A stretch of 64,000 nt of DNA, taken from NCBI GenBank assembly GCA_024138025.1, contig JAMXBD010000025.1, positions 749,501-813,500 on the forward strand, written 5' to 3'. The DNA comes from Combretum micranthum (lineage: Eukaryota; Streptophyta; Magnoliopsida; Myrtales; Combretaceae). The notes beneath the pieces were generated by a model. It had not been told where the DNA came from. It did no database searches and was given only the letters and a program-made list of their open reading frames with translations. Below are positions 1 to 13,520 of this stretch, piece by piece (within the stretch, counting starts at the first letter, position 1; every line of letters begins with the position of its first letter). A program made the position numbers and the translations under genes.

Positions 1-14
1 ACTTGGTGCCTGTC

Positions 15-131
15 TTATCCACACTCATTGCCAAGAAAGAACAAAATCTTGCACATGCTCGAGGCAAAGCAGTGACCATTTACCAGTAGCAGTGCTGGTA
101 AAAGTAAAACCACAGATAACCTCAATATCAT
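15..131 (-). CDS. possible small secreted-peptide ORF or first exon
   Basis: A 38-residue reading frame starts at the ATG at 131 and reads MILRLSVVLLLPALLLVNG, a good signal-peptide-like hydrophobic start, then a short tail with three cysteines and a stop at 15-17. It lies at the window edge, so it could be the first exon of a secreted cysteine-containing protein that splices out of the window before the stop. I recognise no family. The surrounding DNA is AT-rich and non-coding, so a chance ORF is at least as likely. Confidence 0.18.
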   Translation of the reverse strand: MILRLSVVLLLPALLLVNGHCFASSMCKILFFLGNECG

Positions 132-633
132 TATGCTAATTTTAGGTCTTATATCAATTTTATGTTTAAAAAAAAAAACTAAATTATTAAATGTCATATC
201 TAATTAAACTTTAAATTTCTGAAAGTATAGATTTATTAAATTTTAATTTCATATCTAATGAAACTTTAACTTGTTAAATTCATTGTTACTACAGCATAAA
301 ACACTCCATAATCAAAGCATATAAGTTTGAGATAAACTTATACTAAACTTTAATAACTTTAAACTTTCAGATATGAGTTGAAGAAAACAATCGTGACCCA
401 CAGGAAACTATATATAAAATCAACTCATTCTACTTCTAGCTAAAAATTGATATAATAATAATAATAAGGTTTTTTTATATATAAAAAAAAAAATTCATAT
501 CATAACAATTACCTAGTGGAGCTGTCCAAAATAAATGAGGAAAAGCACTAAATCATGATTTGTATTAATTGCTGACAGCCATCACCCAACCTGTTACAAA
601 CTACTAGTGAGAATAACAGCAGTCTTATCTCTA

Positions 634-1958
634 TCAAGGCTCTGTTGAGATTGAAGATTCATCACCCACACCCAATGTCTTAGATAAAACACCCATTGCC
701 CCACAAACAAGTGCTTGTGCTGAGGAAGGAATCCTGAAACAACTCAAACCAGCCCCAGGGGTAACAGAGCACTCAGGCTCAGGCCTTTGCATGTCCTTAT
801 CAGGTATACAATTCCCTGAGAAATCAAACCCAACATTCTTATGATACAACTTAGCACATTCCTGGCTCAACCCAGAAAAGAAATTGTAAGATATTGTCAG
901 ATTCAATAAGCTTTTTATGGAACACATCATGTCTGGCAGCTCCCCAGACAACCTGTTGTGCCCAAAGTTGAGGATTTCGATGCCATTTAAACAAGACAAT
1001 GCGTCTGGTAAATGACCCATCAGTGTGTTGAAACTCACATCAAACACTTTCATCTCACTGAACAACCCAATTCCTTCAGGGATACAACCTGTTAACTGGT
1101 TGTTAAGGATCAAGATTTCTTTGATTTTGGAAGCCATGATGCCGAAACTGGCAGGGAAGTTTCCACTCAGCTTGTTGTTAGCTAAGTTGATGACTGAAGC
1201 TTGTGAGTTTCCTAGAGTCTGGTAATTCACCTAGGAAATTGTTGTTGTTGAGGATAATGGCATCAAGCTTCTTGTTGAAAACTTCCTCAGGGATTGGACC
1301 AGAAAAGCTGTTGAACCTAAGGTCTAGGTAAATGAGATTTGGCATGGACAGGACAACACTAGGAAAATCTCCTGAAAAAAGGTTGTTACTAAGGTCTAGT
1401 TCCTGTAAAGAGGTGAGGTCTTTAAAAGAGCTAGGGATCGAGCCTGAAAATCTGTTGCTGTTTAGATGGATGAGTGTCACATCAACTAGGGATGAGAGGT
1501 CTTTGACAAGGGTGCCCTTTGAGGTTTGCATGGTTTAGATCAATGCCTGCCACAGTTAAGCCTGTGGAGGAACCCATTTCATCTTCAGACTCAGCACAAA
1601 AGACTCCTTTGTAACTACATACCTGAGGCCCAACCCATGTGCTTAGTATCCCCAATGGGTCCTCAGTGATTGCTGACTTCCATGCTTGAAGTGCATTGTA
1701 GGCTGCTTTGAGCTTTGCATTTGATGGTGACCCTGTTGGTGAAGGAGTGTTTGCTCCTCCACCAATCCAAACACCACTGCCACTACTACCACTACCACCG
1801 CCACCACCAACTCCGATCCCGATGCCGCCGCCACCACCACCGACATTCCCGCCTACTCCAATGCTAACACCAGCTCCAACATAAGCTGATTCTGTTCGTA
1901 GGAAATGTAGGATGAGAAATGTAATGTACCAGCTTTTTTTCTCCATTTTGATGTGCAT
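634..1958 (-). pseudogene. leucine-rich repeat extensin-like protein (At4g06744-like), two frameshifts
   Basis: Three overlapping frames together give one full-length plant extracellular LRR protein of about 440 residues. In order: start at 1958 (or the second Met at 1946, MEKKSWYITF), a signal peptide, a Gly/Ser-rich linker (1790-1870), an N-terminal cap with the QAWKSAITEDP-type helix and paired Cys (VCSYKGVFCAES), about ten LRRs of the LxxLxLxxNxLSGxIP type, then a Cys-containing C-cap ending at TGA 634-636. This matches the LRR half of LRX proteins and the stand-alone At4g06744 type; no Pro-rich extensin tail follows. The family is secreted and associated with the cell wall. The frame changes near 1514 (NLKG to TLVKDLSS) and near 1216 (GELPD to LGNSQASV); each needs one extra base or two missing bases. 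Everything else is well kept and no intron explains the shifts, so it is either a young pseudogene or has two assembly errors. Confidence 0.8.
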
Positions 1959-2080
1959 GACAATAGGTTAGGTATTTCAATTTGTGTGCTTGTGAAGTTG
2001 TCCCTACTCCTAGGACTATGAGTTGCAACATTTAAGACAGAGAATGGTGGGTACGCCTGAATTGTACATGCCACATTGTT

Positions 2081-2090
2081 GTATATATAC
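2081..2090 (-). promoter_or_regulatory. possible TATA box of the LRR gene
   Basis: GTATATATAC lies about 120 bp upstream of the ATG at 1958 on the - strand, a usual spacing for a plant TATA box with a short 5' UTR. The motif is palindromic and the area is AT-rich, so the support is positional only. Confidence 0.3.
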
Positions 2091-2099
2091 ATATATATT

Positions 2100-5000
2100 T
2101 ATATTTTTTAGAGAATTTATGGTGAATTTAAATTTTGGGTTTCATTCAAATGTAAACTTTTTTTTTTTTAATGTACCTGTGAGGGCTAGTGGTTGATTAA
2201 TCATTATTATTCACTATGAAGAATAGGTAGAGTGTTTTGGAGGAGAGTAACTCCCAACATTATTTGACATAATGGGTGCAAGCTTGCATTCTTGTATTGT
2301 CAAATTTGCCCTTGCCATCAATTTACCTAGATCTTTAATACAAATAGTGTCTTATGGTTTAATGATTAATAGTAATAGGTCAAAAAAGGTGGTAGGGAAG
2401 AGCGCAAACTAATTTAAGTGGTTTAATCATGGAGACAAAGATTCTGAGGACAAAAGTCACAAAACTTTTGGTTCACTAAAAATTAAGATTTTCAGGAGAT
2501 TTCTCATTTTACATATCTTTATTTTATTATTGTTAAGTAGAATAAGTATGAATTTATGATTTTTCCTAATAATATTTTAATAAAAGATATTATTAAAAAT
2601 GTTTACTGAAATAATATAATAAAATTAATAAAAAAATGCAAACAACATAAAAAAAAATATCCTAAGGCGGGGAATACAAAGTGTTAAAAATAAAAATGTA
2701 ATCATTTCATAAATTAGAATGGAATCATAATTTCTCCTACTAAATCTACAAATTGAAATTTTACTCAATTGCCTTTCAAATATGCTTTTAAACACAAGAA
2801 TGGTATTAGAATTCAGAATTATAACTTAATTTCAAGTCTACTCTAGCATAGTGCATATAGTGTGATATTAAAGTGAAGTATCACATATGACTCTAATATC
2901 TAATGTTTAAGAGTTATAAATAAATAAAATGGCTCTTTATTTTTATTTTCTTTTAATGTGAAGTGGTGTGGTTCAATTCGGGTTCAAACAACTTGGTTCC
3001 GTTCAACCCATCGAACTGAACCATAACCATAACCATTTAAATTTTTCTAAATCAAATCGCAAATCAAACTAAAATATAAAAGAACCGCATTTTGCGATTC
3101 AGTTTGATTTTGGTTCGGTTTGATTCAATAAACAAACCTAGTAGTTACCCAATAACTCCAAGTGAAGAAATTTAGCTGGAAATAAAAGCTTAAAATGCTT
3201 GATTTATTAGATGCAATGACACGAATATAGAACCAAGTGAAAAGTTGAGCCAAAGTTGTTGGAAGTCAAAATCAATCCACTAGAGTGCCATAAGGTCATC
3301 TCAGTTAGACCAACTATGGGTCCTTAGTTTATCATATGGCATCAATTCAAAATTTTGTCGACCATATCCATCACTTGAATGACCGAATTAACCCATAAGA
3401 AGACATGGTCGACCACATCAGGACCAGGCTAACTAAGTTTAAGCAAAATTCTACTAGGTTAGTTGATTATGCTATATGGTGTTTGTCCCGATTGCATAAT
3501 CGGAGGGAGGGAGGTAAGTTCATTGTGTTTAAAAACTTAAATTTTTTAAATTAATTAAAATTAAAATGTCCCTCTTAATTTTGCAAATAAATGGCTAGAA
3601 ACAAATAGATAATAGTAAAGTAAAAATAAGGAAATTTAAAAGATAAGGGATAAGAAGAGTATGCAGCAATATATAAAGATTCCTCTTTGTGAGTCAGTTC
3701 TCTCTTCCATCTCCACATTATAGATCCAGTTATCTTTACCAATTATGTTCCACCATATCAAAAGAATAATCGAGAGTACAAAAAGTCAAACCAAACCACT
3801 TTAGTAAAGTCTTACTATTAAGCTTATCTAGTTACACTAGCTATTTACTCACTACAGTGACAAGAACACTATCAACTATCTTTCATAAACTCAAAGGAGC
3901 AATACATTAAATCGTTATAGTAAAATTTCTATAAAAGTTTCTAAAAACATACTATAAAATACTCAAGAGGGGAGAGGGATAAATTGAGTATTTGACCTAA
4001 AATACTCAAACAAAGAATTTTTGTGCAATGGATCAAATTAAACATTAATAATATCATATATGACAATAATAGAGTACTAAAAGAAATATTAAAGAGATAG
4101 GGAAAAATGATTTAAGTCCAATTTAACGTGAAGTTCAGCTCACTTCCTATTCTCCACAATCACCTAAATCACATCCAATAGAAGACTCCATGCACTTTAT
4201 TAAATTCAATCACACCAGCTCTAATAGAGTAGTACACAAGTTTATAATACTCAGGAAATAGAAGATTTTATTCTCTTTTATGATACTCTCTTATAGATAA
4301 CAAATATAAGAATAGAGCTCTAATTTCGTTTTCTCTCTCTTCATAGATTTAGCAAAATAATGAGCAAGAACTAATAAGAAAGTTTCTGATTTGTTTATTT
4401 GTAAATAAAAGCTCTTAAAAACTTGTTTGAATCTCTTAAGGAGAAAGTATTTATAGATTTCAAACATTAAAATGTCCGTTAGAGATAGCATTTTAAAATC
4501 ATCAAGTATTAAATACTCGTAATGGCTCCTTCTATGCCACATCAACTCGTATTTTGAACTCTTGCATCTTGGATCATGCCACACTTTAAATCATGTCACA
4601 CCTTGGGTCTTCTTGCCTTTAAGATTGTCGTACCTCAAACTTGGATGTGAATTTGTCGCGCCTTAAGGTTATCGTGTCTTAAGCTTATCACGCCTTAAAC
4701 GTATCGCACCTTAGATTTATCTCTCGATTAGACCAATCGCACCCTCAATCAATGCCACAATTAGGCCGTGATCAAGGTTGTGCTTAATGATTTGTACTGT
4801 TAATTTTGCACTCGCACAATCTCTAGAGAACAACTCATACACAAAACCACATATGTATTTTCTAGCATGTTATTCATCCAGATTATTTAACTAATTGAGT
4901 GTAGTACAATTTGATAGTTAATTGTGCAACTAATTTCCTCGTCAAAATCCACGTTGAACACACAAGTTCAACAATTTCCAAAGCAAAGAACAAGAGTGTA

Positions 5001-5114
5001 GATTGAAGGCTTTTTCTCACATAACCCAGAACTTGATTGATTGATATAATGTATCTCCTTCTCTTTTTATTCTTTAAATCAAACATTGAAAAAAAAAACC
5101 TCCTAGAATATATC
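2100..5114. other. gene-free stretch, decayed repeats
   Basis: No credible ORF. 2950-3140 holds GGTTC/GAACC-rich inverted words (AAATCGCAAATCAAACT against AGTTTGATTTTGG) like those of the hAT-type elements further on, but clean termini and a target duplication are not visible. 3230-3500 repeats GTCGACCA words, and 3650-5110 looks like transposon-derived non-coding DNA. Nothing else is supportable. Confidence 0.5.
4655..4728. repeat. degenerate short tandem repeat, about 17-bp unit
   Basis: Four to five units of the form (T/G)TATCrYrCCTTAAr follow one another: GTCGCGCCTTAAG, TATCGTGTCTTAAG, TATCACGCCTTAAA, TATCGCACCTTAGA. Similar CCTT/CCTTAA words extend to about 4600. The function is unknown; such blocks occur in plant LTRs. 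Confidence 0.5.
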
Positions 5115-8100
5115 TGTAAGCCCCTAAATTTTTCGGTAATATAGAAAACCCTAAAGATCCGGAACACTAAAGTTAACCTAATTCTATGATTAGTCTAGTG
5201 AATCTAGATCCGGCAATCCCGTGTGCATAAACTCTAAACAACAAAATTGAGATAATTGTGGAAAATGGTTCGTAATAATATAAGAAAGCTTAAAAATATC
5301 ATATTTGCAATTTTCTAATGTTTTTCGGATCCGAACAGGATTAGTTTCCAAAAATCATGTCCTGGTGCACTTAATAGTGAAAATATTCCGAAAACACCAT
5401 TAAACTTGTAAAAATATAAGGTTTTTAAAAATATCAGTTTTAAAATTTTTCGGTAACTAAAAATATTAATATAAGCTGTTTACGCGTATTTTCTTTACTA
5501 CCGGTATTTTAATTGTCTAGTCTACTATTCATAGTACTATTTCTACTATTCATTACTATTTCACTATATCTACTTTTTCTTACACTCTATTCTTACACAC
5601 TACTATACCTATACCTTACAATTTACCTTCCTCATATAACTTTAATCACATCACACTTTACATATTACTTCTTTTTTATTACAAAACAACAAAATCAATC
5701 AATTTTCCTCCCCTCTTCTTAAGGTTGCCATCCACTCGTTCTCTCTCTTCACTCTCTAATATTTTTTCTTTTTCAATTCATTTTATTACATCTAATTTCT
5801 ACTCCAAAACTCTATAAATACCCCATTCCTCCTTCATTTTTTTCACACAGCTCATTTCCTACTAAAACTCTACCAAAATTACTCCACAAACACTCTCTCT
5901 CAAATTTTCTCCTAAGTCCTCTCTTCTCTTCATAAAACCATCCCCCACATATTACTACAACCCATTCTATTCCTCTTCAACAAACACATAACCTTAGATA
6001 AAAATTTTTTATATATACTCATCATGTTCGTATAACTTAACATGAGCTTAGTATATGTTTTTTTAGATTCATGAGAGTTAAAGAAGCAACAATATATTCA
6101 TATTTTGTTTTTGTTCATGTTCATATTTTACATTATGTTATTATTGTTATTATGTTGTTGTTATTATTGTTATTATTATTTGCTCTAATCTAACTTCTAT
6201 ATAGTATTATGTATATTTTGTATATATATTTCTTTAAAGCATATAAGCTTACTTGTTATTTACTTATTTCTATGCTTTGCAATTTATTTTTTTATTTCAT
6301 GCTATTATTAAGACTAGTCTTTCAAGTTTTAGATTTGTCCTTTAGTCTTAGACTTGTCCTTATCAAGTCAAAACAATTTTCTTTCTTCTCTTTTCTTTTC
6401 TTTCCTTTTCTTTTTAAACTAGTTATTCTTAGTCCCGGGATACCTTGATGAAACTAAGGTTCCCAATACTTAACTTTACTATTATGCTTTATTACATTTA
6501 TTTTATCTTATTATGTTATTTTGATTATATTTCACATGACTACATATTCACGTTCATGCATGGGCATATTGATATTGTCCCGACAAAAATATGAAAAAAA
6601 CATTTTTTATGAGCTCTTTTCAAATAAATTTTGGTTACTTAAAGAAAGATTTTCATTAAAAGCTAAGAGTTTTACCTTCACAAACCTTTCCCAAGTCTTA
6701 GCAACAATGGTACATTAGAGTTTCATCAAAGAATACATGAAGTAGAATTTTCACATATTCTTTCTTTTCAAACCAATGAAATAAGAAAGTTTGTTTAAAC
6801 TTAATGTTACCAATTCTTCGTCTAACAAAAGTTTTCTTAAACTCATTTATAAAGTTTTCATCAACACACTAAGGTTAGATAAGTTACAAAATCATCAAAG
6901 AATAAATCTTTTTAAAGAGGAATCTTAGAAAATAAAATTAGAAGAACACTATTATTTTTAAAATGGAATTAACTTTAGGAAAAACTAAGAACAAGTGAAC
7001 TTTGAGAAAGTTTTATCACTATCAAGAAAACATTTAGAAACTACATTTTTAACTCCTAAAAGTGAAGTTGTAGAAATAAAATTATTTTGGAAAATATGAA
7101 TTGTTTTCAAAAGATAGATAAAGTTAAAAAGAGGAAAATATTTACTTATAATAAATCCAATAACTTTTCCAACAAAGCTAAAATAAAAATTTCCAAAACA
7201 TTACTTTTCTAACTTTTAGAACACCTTGTTTTACAAAAATCATTGTTGGGACAACTTCACTAAATTCATGCTTATGATATGAGTTAATATATATGTGTTC
7301 AAAGAATTTTTCAACTATAATAATATCTATATTTTGGTACAAAGGTTTTTGGATGGAGAAAAGTTTGAAAACTTAAGTTTTGAAATCTGGAATTTTCGTA
7401 TCAATTTTGTATGTCTCTATTTCGAGACCCAAATGACTTCTTTTGATAAAAATAACCTTAGGAATAGATAGATCTTTTCGAATAGGTAGAAATCGGTATA
7501 TAATATGCGAAATTTCGAGTTAAACTGAGCAAATTATGGCCATTTTAAGTTGAAATTTCTATTCATACGAATTTTGACGAATTCAATAAGATAGAATTAG
7601 AGAATTCGAGTAGATCTTGGATGAAATACTCATTTCGGGTATTTCTTTTGTTTATGTGTCGAGAACCAAGATCTTCTCTTCCTCGAGAATTACTTCAACT
7701 GATAGAAGATTGCTATGGATGATGAGTTTCTTTTACGTTTATGTATTCACGCATATGCTTGTAGAATAAAGCACTAGATGTTAGGAAAAGATAAAATTGA
7801 TATGTATGCAGGTTATCATGGGAATTCTGTATGTGAATTGTTATGTGAGATCAATGAACGATAAGTATATCGGAACCCAATCTGTGATTGATATAATTGT
7901 TTCTATGCATGTATTGCTATGTATACAATTATTACTTGATCGCTTTAAATAAATTAATGTTGGATTGGATACCCCATAAATCAATTGCTCATGCATATCA
8001 CTTAGAATATCATTTCGCATTTTTGCTACTACTCCTTAGCGTAGGACCAGAAAGGTAAGCTGCCTAGCTACATCTTGAGGATTTAGGATGTTCGGGGAAT

Positions 8101-8831
8101 ACGGGCTCAAGTTGTAGCCGAGCCAGATCAATCGCTTTAGGTAAGGAAAGCCTGGGGACTAGCAGTATGGTTCGTTGGAATCCCAAGATGCGCGCAACTT
8201 TTAAGGAGGTCATTTGGGGCCCATTTCAAATCATTACCTAACCACCGATGGAGAAGTAAATTCATCATACATACGAAACCGGACAGTCGTATGTATTTTT
8301 TAATCATATGGTTGTTGCATTTCATATGCTTGTTTAATGAACTTGGTTGAATGCCTGTTATGAGAACTTTTGCATAAGGAATTCTCACTAAGCTAATTAT
8401 GCTTATACCCCTATAGACTTTTGATATTGCAGGATCGTTATTTTGCACCCGAGACCATCTTGATATCCCGGTAGAATCTTAATTTTGGGGAGCCTTTGGA
8501 GGAACTTTGTTTTGAAGTCTTAGAATAGATTTCTTCTAAAATCTTCTAACTTTAGTTATTTATCTTAGTAGGACCATGTTGTTATAAAAATTACCAAGGG
8601 AATGCCCCTTAGAAGTTGTATGACTTTATATTTCAATGAAATATATTAAGTGTTATTTTGCATGTTCCGCTGCCAATATCTTAAAGTGCATTACTTCACC
8701 AGTCTCCCTTTGATGTGAATGTATGCCTTATACCGATATGGAAGCTTTCGAGTGACTGAGGTAGTCATTCTTAAGTTTTAATATTGTGTACAACGGGCTT
8801 TCACGTTTAGGGTACTCGTTGGGGCGTGACA
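5115..8831 (+). mobile_element. large Ty3/gypsy-type LTR, probably solo
   Basis: The block begins TGTAAGCCCCTAAATTTTTC and ends GGGGCGTGACA, the terminal style (TGTAA..CCC..AAATTT to ..GTGACA) of large plant gypsy LTRs of the Del/Tekay type. Its 3.7-kb length fits that group. Inside are a CT-rich leader, a promoter-like TCTATAAATA at 5811-5820 followed by a C-rich start region, and an ORF-free downstream part. No PBS or gag follows 8831 and no PPT precedes 5115, which suggests a solo LTR. The flanking 5-mers (ATATC and CTTCA) do not match, so either an end is misplaced or the element has recombined. No coding potential is claimed for the ORFs inside it. Confidence 0.5.
5811..5820 (+). promoter_or_regulatory. 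TATA box of the 5.1-8.8 kb LTR
   Basis: TCTATAAATA followed by CCCCATTCCTCC and a run of short pyrimidine-rich leader sequence, in the part of the LTR where U3 would meet R. The call rests on motif and position only. Confidence 0.4.
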
Positions 8832-11800
8832 CTTCAACATTTTCTTCTTGTTCCCACTATGATTTTGCAAATCCGTAAAATATCTCTAATAATATTGTGA
8901 TATAAGCATTCGAAATTTGTATAAAATTAGTCTTTGAAATTATCTTTAGTTTAAGATAAGTTTGTTGCCTTTAGGTAAGATATTTTGGAGATATTATGTA
9001 ACCGCCTCAAGTGGATAAACCTTATAAAGAGAGGATAAGATTATGTATCCCTTGAATTGTGGAATAATATCTATTCTTTTATAACTGCCATATCTTCTTG
9101 CAAAAACTTAGTAGAATAAAGCTACTAGAAACCTCGGATCATCAAGTCTTCAAACACAAATTAATAGAAATAATTTAGTGAAATTATATCCATGATAATT
9201 AATCTGACTTTTATGGAACGCATCAGTATATCACCCAAATATACTTGACAAGTGGAGTTGGACCTTCATAATTATTAAATATCCAACTTACAAAATTTCT
9301 TACAAACTAGAAAAAGTTCGTATGAAAATAGGATAAAGGTTACGTGGAAATTTTTGTTTGTCTTTTATCTCCAAATTTCAAATATAAAACCTCTAGAATA
9401 GCTTCTAGCTTATAATACTTCTGTGTAGATAAGTTTTTTGAATAACTTATGAAATAACTCATACAAGAATTCTATTTTACTTTTATCTAAAACTTCTATT
9501 AAAACATTTGTCTAACAATTCTTCTCATAATCTCAGATGTTATAAGTTCTGAATAAACTTCTACCGAATTAACTTGTACTCAGTAATACACTTATTAAAT
9601 AATTTCTAACTCTTTTGTTATTATCAAAACTTATGTGTAGAGAATTTAACATATGGTCAACTAAATGTCAAAGAAAATAATATCCAAATCTTCTTTAGTT
9701 TTATTGGTTTTATCTTCCTTGTATATTAGTTCATTTTAGTAGATCGATTTTCGATTCATGTTAGGGATTTAAAATTGCATTTCAATAGGAAAACCTTGTA
9801 ATGAATAAAGAAGTAGTATCTATTCATTCTTCTAGACTTATCAACAACCTTTTCTTGCACATTTGATTTACTTTTTGTTAGTGCATAGATTTTTCGGTAG
9901 AGTCAGATTATTGAACCCTCAAGAGAGAATTTGAGCCTAGAGCATGAAACTTGTAAGTGGAAAGATTTTAGTAGCATAACAATAAGGAAGTGCATGAAAG
10001 TCAAAATGGTCTTATCAAAATGTTGAGGGGCTTATTTTTTAGAGTTAAGGTTATAATTGATTTCGAAAATGCATTATCATATTTGACAAGTATATCGGGA
10101 AAGTGTATCCCAAAATATTAAAGAATAGTAACTTTTGAGATCTTTAGGCGGTGAGCTAATTACCACTGGATATGCCCATGAAGTGCTCAATTGATGCAAG
10201 ATTAGCCGGTCAAGTCAAAGCCCTTTTAGTGGAGCCTAAGAGAATTTGCTTAATAATATGCAAGGATTGATTGAGTTGTTACCATTTACACAACTTGGTT
10301 TAGTTTTATATAATTATTGTAAGGCCTAATATAAGTTGGGTAGAACTTAAAGAGCTCGACCCAAGACCCATATATCAACACTTAGGTTTGTAGTTAGTGG
10401 TTAAAGATTTATATTAAGGATATTGACTCTTAGTAGTTAGTGGTTAAAGAGTTTTCCATCAAGTTATACTTTGGTCATCAAGTCGAACAGCTAGTGGGCC
10501 AAATTCAATTTACATTTTAGGTTTTTTCTCCCTTTCATTTCTTGCCTTTGCCTATTATAGCACAGCAACATACATTTCTTCCAAATATTACCTCCTTGAA
10601 TATGTTTAAACGACTCTAATAAAGGAGCCAGAAATGCGATATTTAAATGCCTTGAAGCCGCAGCAAAGCATGCAATAATGCAATGTCTCTTGTCTAAATA
10701 ATAGAGTAAATAATAAAAGGTCCATCGCTGGGGAAAAGCGGAGACAAGAAGGCTGATGTGCACTCAAATTATTAAAGCTAGAGCGTGCAACTTCCAGCTT
10801 TATTGGATGGCAGCTCATGGCCATTTCTAGACAGTACTGGCAAAAGCAGAAAACGAAAACGACGTTATAGAGGAGGGGAGTACGAAAAAGTGGAAGTCTT
10901 TAGACCCATTTATTAAAGAATAAAACTTGTTGGATTTTATATATTACGTGTGATATGTAAATAACGGTATATTATATTAGAATTTTGCATTTAACCGTAC
11001 TCACAAAAAATAAATAACCGTAATTTATTTTATCATGCGACACAAAATCCTAATTATTGTGATTTAAACATTTGTCTTTTAAGCCAATGGCCACTCTTTA
11101 TACATTGTAAAGGATGATACCATACATATACACTCAAATGTTTAAATAATTATAATTATTCAGTGTATTTGTCTAGTAAAGAGATATCATTTCTTGATCA
11201 TTAGATATTTAATCCATGCAACAGACTTGGTAAATGGGTGTGGAATGCAAAAGTTCACAAGTATGCATGGATCAGCACATGACACGTGAAATAAGTAGCT
11301 AGCACGACACACAAAGTATGCAAACTAACACACGAATCTTGCGTTTTTAAATAATAATATAAAAAATAGTGATATATGTTTTTTATTTTAAATAAAATGT
11401 ATTTAATTAATATAATTTGTTTTTTTTATTATTTTAATCAAATCTATTTATCTTTTCAAATAATATAATATTTTTAGTATATTTTATTTTTTTCGAAATG
11501 ATTTCAATTGTATTAATATAATAGCCTGAAAATTTTTTAGCAAATAATGAATGAAATTATTAAATAATAGTGATTAAATCATATTAAATGTTAAACTTAC
11601 TTATTTAACTTATTTAGAATAATTACAAATTATTAAATGAATAAAATTAATAAATGCATTGGGATTGGTGCATTAATTTTTATTAATAAGACATTTTAAT
11701 TTTTACAAGGAGAATGTTAAAAAAAAGTCATGAAGCATATATCATCCACCTCATCTTTGACAATCTCATCCTAAAATCTTCCGGCCTAACCCCATTACTC

Positions 11801-12690
11801 ACCTATGTAAATGACTGCGACTCTGGTGGTGGCAATAACCCCCTTTCCGTGATCTCGATCACTATCCTTAAGCCACCAAAAGGCTGCTTCCTATCATCGG
11901 CGTAACCCAATCATTCAAGCACACAAATGCTTCTACTATTTCTTCTTTTAGCCTATAGTGGTGTAGATTAAGGACCTATCCACCCAAATGGAAAGTTGAT
12001 TCTAAGTTGAAGCCAAAACATTTGTGCCACTACAGATAATGCTAGCATCATGTGTGTTCTCCTCTTCCACTAGCTAAAGACATTGAAATCATTTCTTCCC
12101 TCTCTCATCCCTCTTTGGATTTTCCTCCTAAATGGTTGTACTTCATATACTAGCATGTCACTAAAGACTTCTTAGGAACCCTTATGACTGCTCCCAATAT
12201 CTTAGATTTGTTTGCTTCTATTGAAAAACTCTCTGGATGAGTTACTGTTAGTGCGTTGTAGTTGGGATGGTTGTAGAGTCACCTTATCACAACATCAATA
12301 CGAGTCTTTAAGCAAATTCGTTGCTCCAATATCAAGACTTGTGGCATATGTTTCTAGATCAGCCACATCAATATTCTTATAGAATTCCTCAGTAAGTACT
12401 TTAGTCTCATAGAACCTATATCATGGATCTAGCATTGTTGCAACGTGGAGAAGTGGGAGAAGGGGTACAAAATACTTTGAAGCTTACTTACCATTGTAGA
12501 CACAATAGAGACCAGATTAGAATTATGACAATAGCTATTCAACACATCCAATATGTCAACCACGTAAGAAAGTACACAATTGCTAGTTAAGTAGTAACAA
12601 CCAAACCAAATGTTGCAATTGGCCAAGAAATGATTTGAAATCTAATTAATTGCACATATTATGAACATGTCCATGTTAGTAGTAAAGTGG
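8832..12690. other. gene-free stretch, unassigned
   Basis: AT-rich sequence with scattered short frames and no protein family I recognise. An 18-base word (GTAGTTAGTGGTTAAAGA) occurs twice, near 10390 and 10435. 10500-10900 is less AT-rich and looks like unique sequence, but has no convincing exon. A 63-codon frame at 11714-11905 has mixed composition and no recognised motif. Confidence 0.4.
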
Positions 12691-12929
12691 GCATGTTGGC
12701 CCAATGGCCACAAAGGTAACCATGTTATTTAAGGATTTCCAACGTGGCCAATTCTCCACATGTTTTCTCTTCTTCTTACCTCCAAAACCTCTTCTTTCAT
12801 CTATAAGCTACTAAAACCTTATAAAAACCATGGAAGGTAGATCATCTCATCACCATAAACATAATAAGAAACAAGCGAAAACCACTAATGTCAATGTTCA
12901 CCTACACCACTTAGTCTACTGGCATCTCC

Positions 12930-13520
12930 TTCCTATCCCTATGACTCCACTTTCTTGAAGCTTCCATCAAAGAATGGATCAAAAGGGAGTTCTACACTCA
13001 AACCAGAGTGGGGAAAAATTATGATTGGGCATCGTTAAATGAGGTATATGAATTCAATGATGCCCTTTCCACCACAAGTTACTGCTACTGATGCAGTTGC
13101 TGACCTTATTCAAATGTTCTACTCTAATACGACTATGAACGAAGTCATAGAGGATGAAGTTGTCGTTACTTGGATAGATACCAAGCTACAAATCGCAGCA
13201 ACGGTAACAACTTATCTATTCAACATCATGATCCACATCACATCGGAATCCATCAACATCTATCGCAAAAAATGATGGAAGCAAAAAGATACTAAAAGAT
13301 TGGGATTTAAGCAGCATATTCCCCTAGGTTTGTGGCACTCTTATTTGTTTGGATAAGACTGTTGCTGACCACCTAAAGCATACAAATCATGACCACCTCA
13401 CGTCAATCTATCAGTTGATCTGTCACATGATTTGCTATAACAGCTGTCTAGGGAAGAACACAAACAATTTGTTTATTGATGACATCTTTCTAATAGATAT
13501 AATAATGCATCATTAAGAGT
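12930..13520 (+). pseudogene. decayed retroelement-like coding remnant
   Basis: Frames on the + strand give coherent but broken protein text: a segment with IKEWIKREFYTQTR near 12965-13005, a 78-residue open frame at 13039-13275, and LTSIYQLICHMICYN near 13400. The W-(I/V)-x-REFY pattern followed by a distal His/Leu-rich helix recalls the plant transposon-associated ORF domain found with Ty3/gypsy elements; this is a family-level guess. Stops and frame shifts interrupt it throughout. It abuts the gypsy relic that starts at 13720. Confidence 0.3.

Noticed and set aside
2950..3140. GGTTCGGTTT/AACCGAACC-rich block as another hAT element
   Set aside because: Inverted words are present but no matching termini or 8-bp duplication could be found.
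8137..8448. 103-codon - strand frame
   Set aside because: Lies inside the long LTR at 5.1-8.8 kb and has no recognisable protein features.
10491..10824. Overlapping 90- and 72-codon - strand frames
   Set aside because: No homology recognised, two frames compete, and no splice or promoter context supports either.
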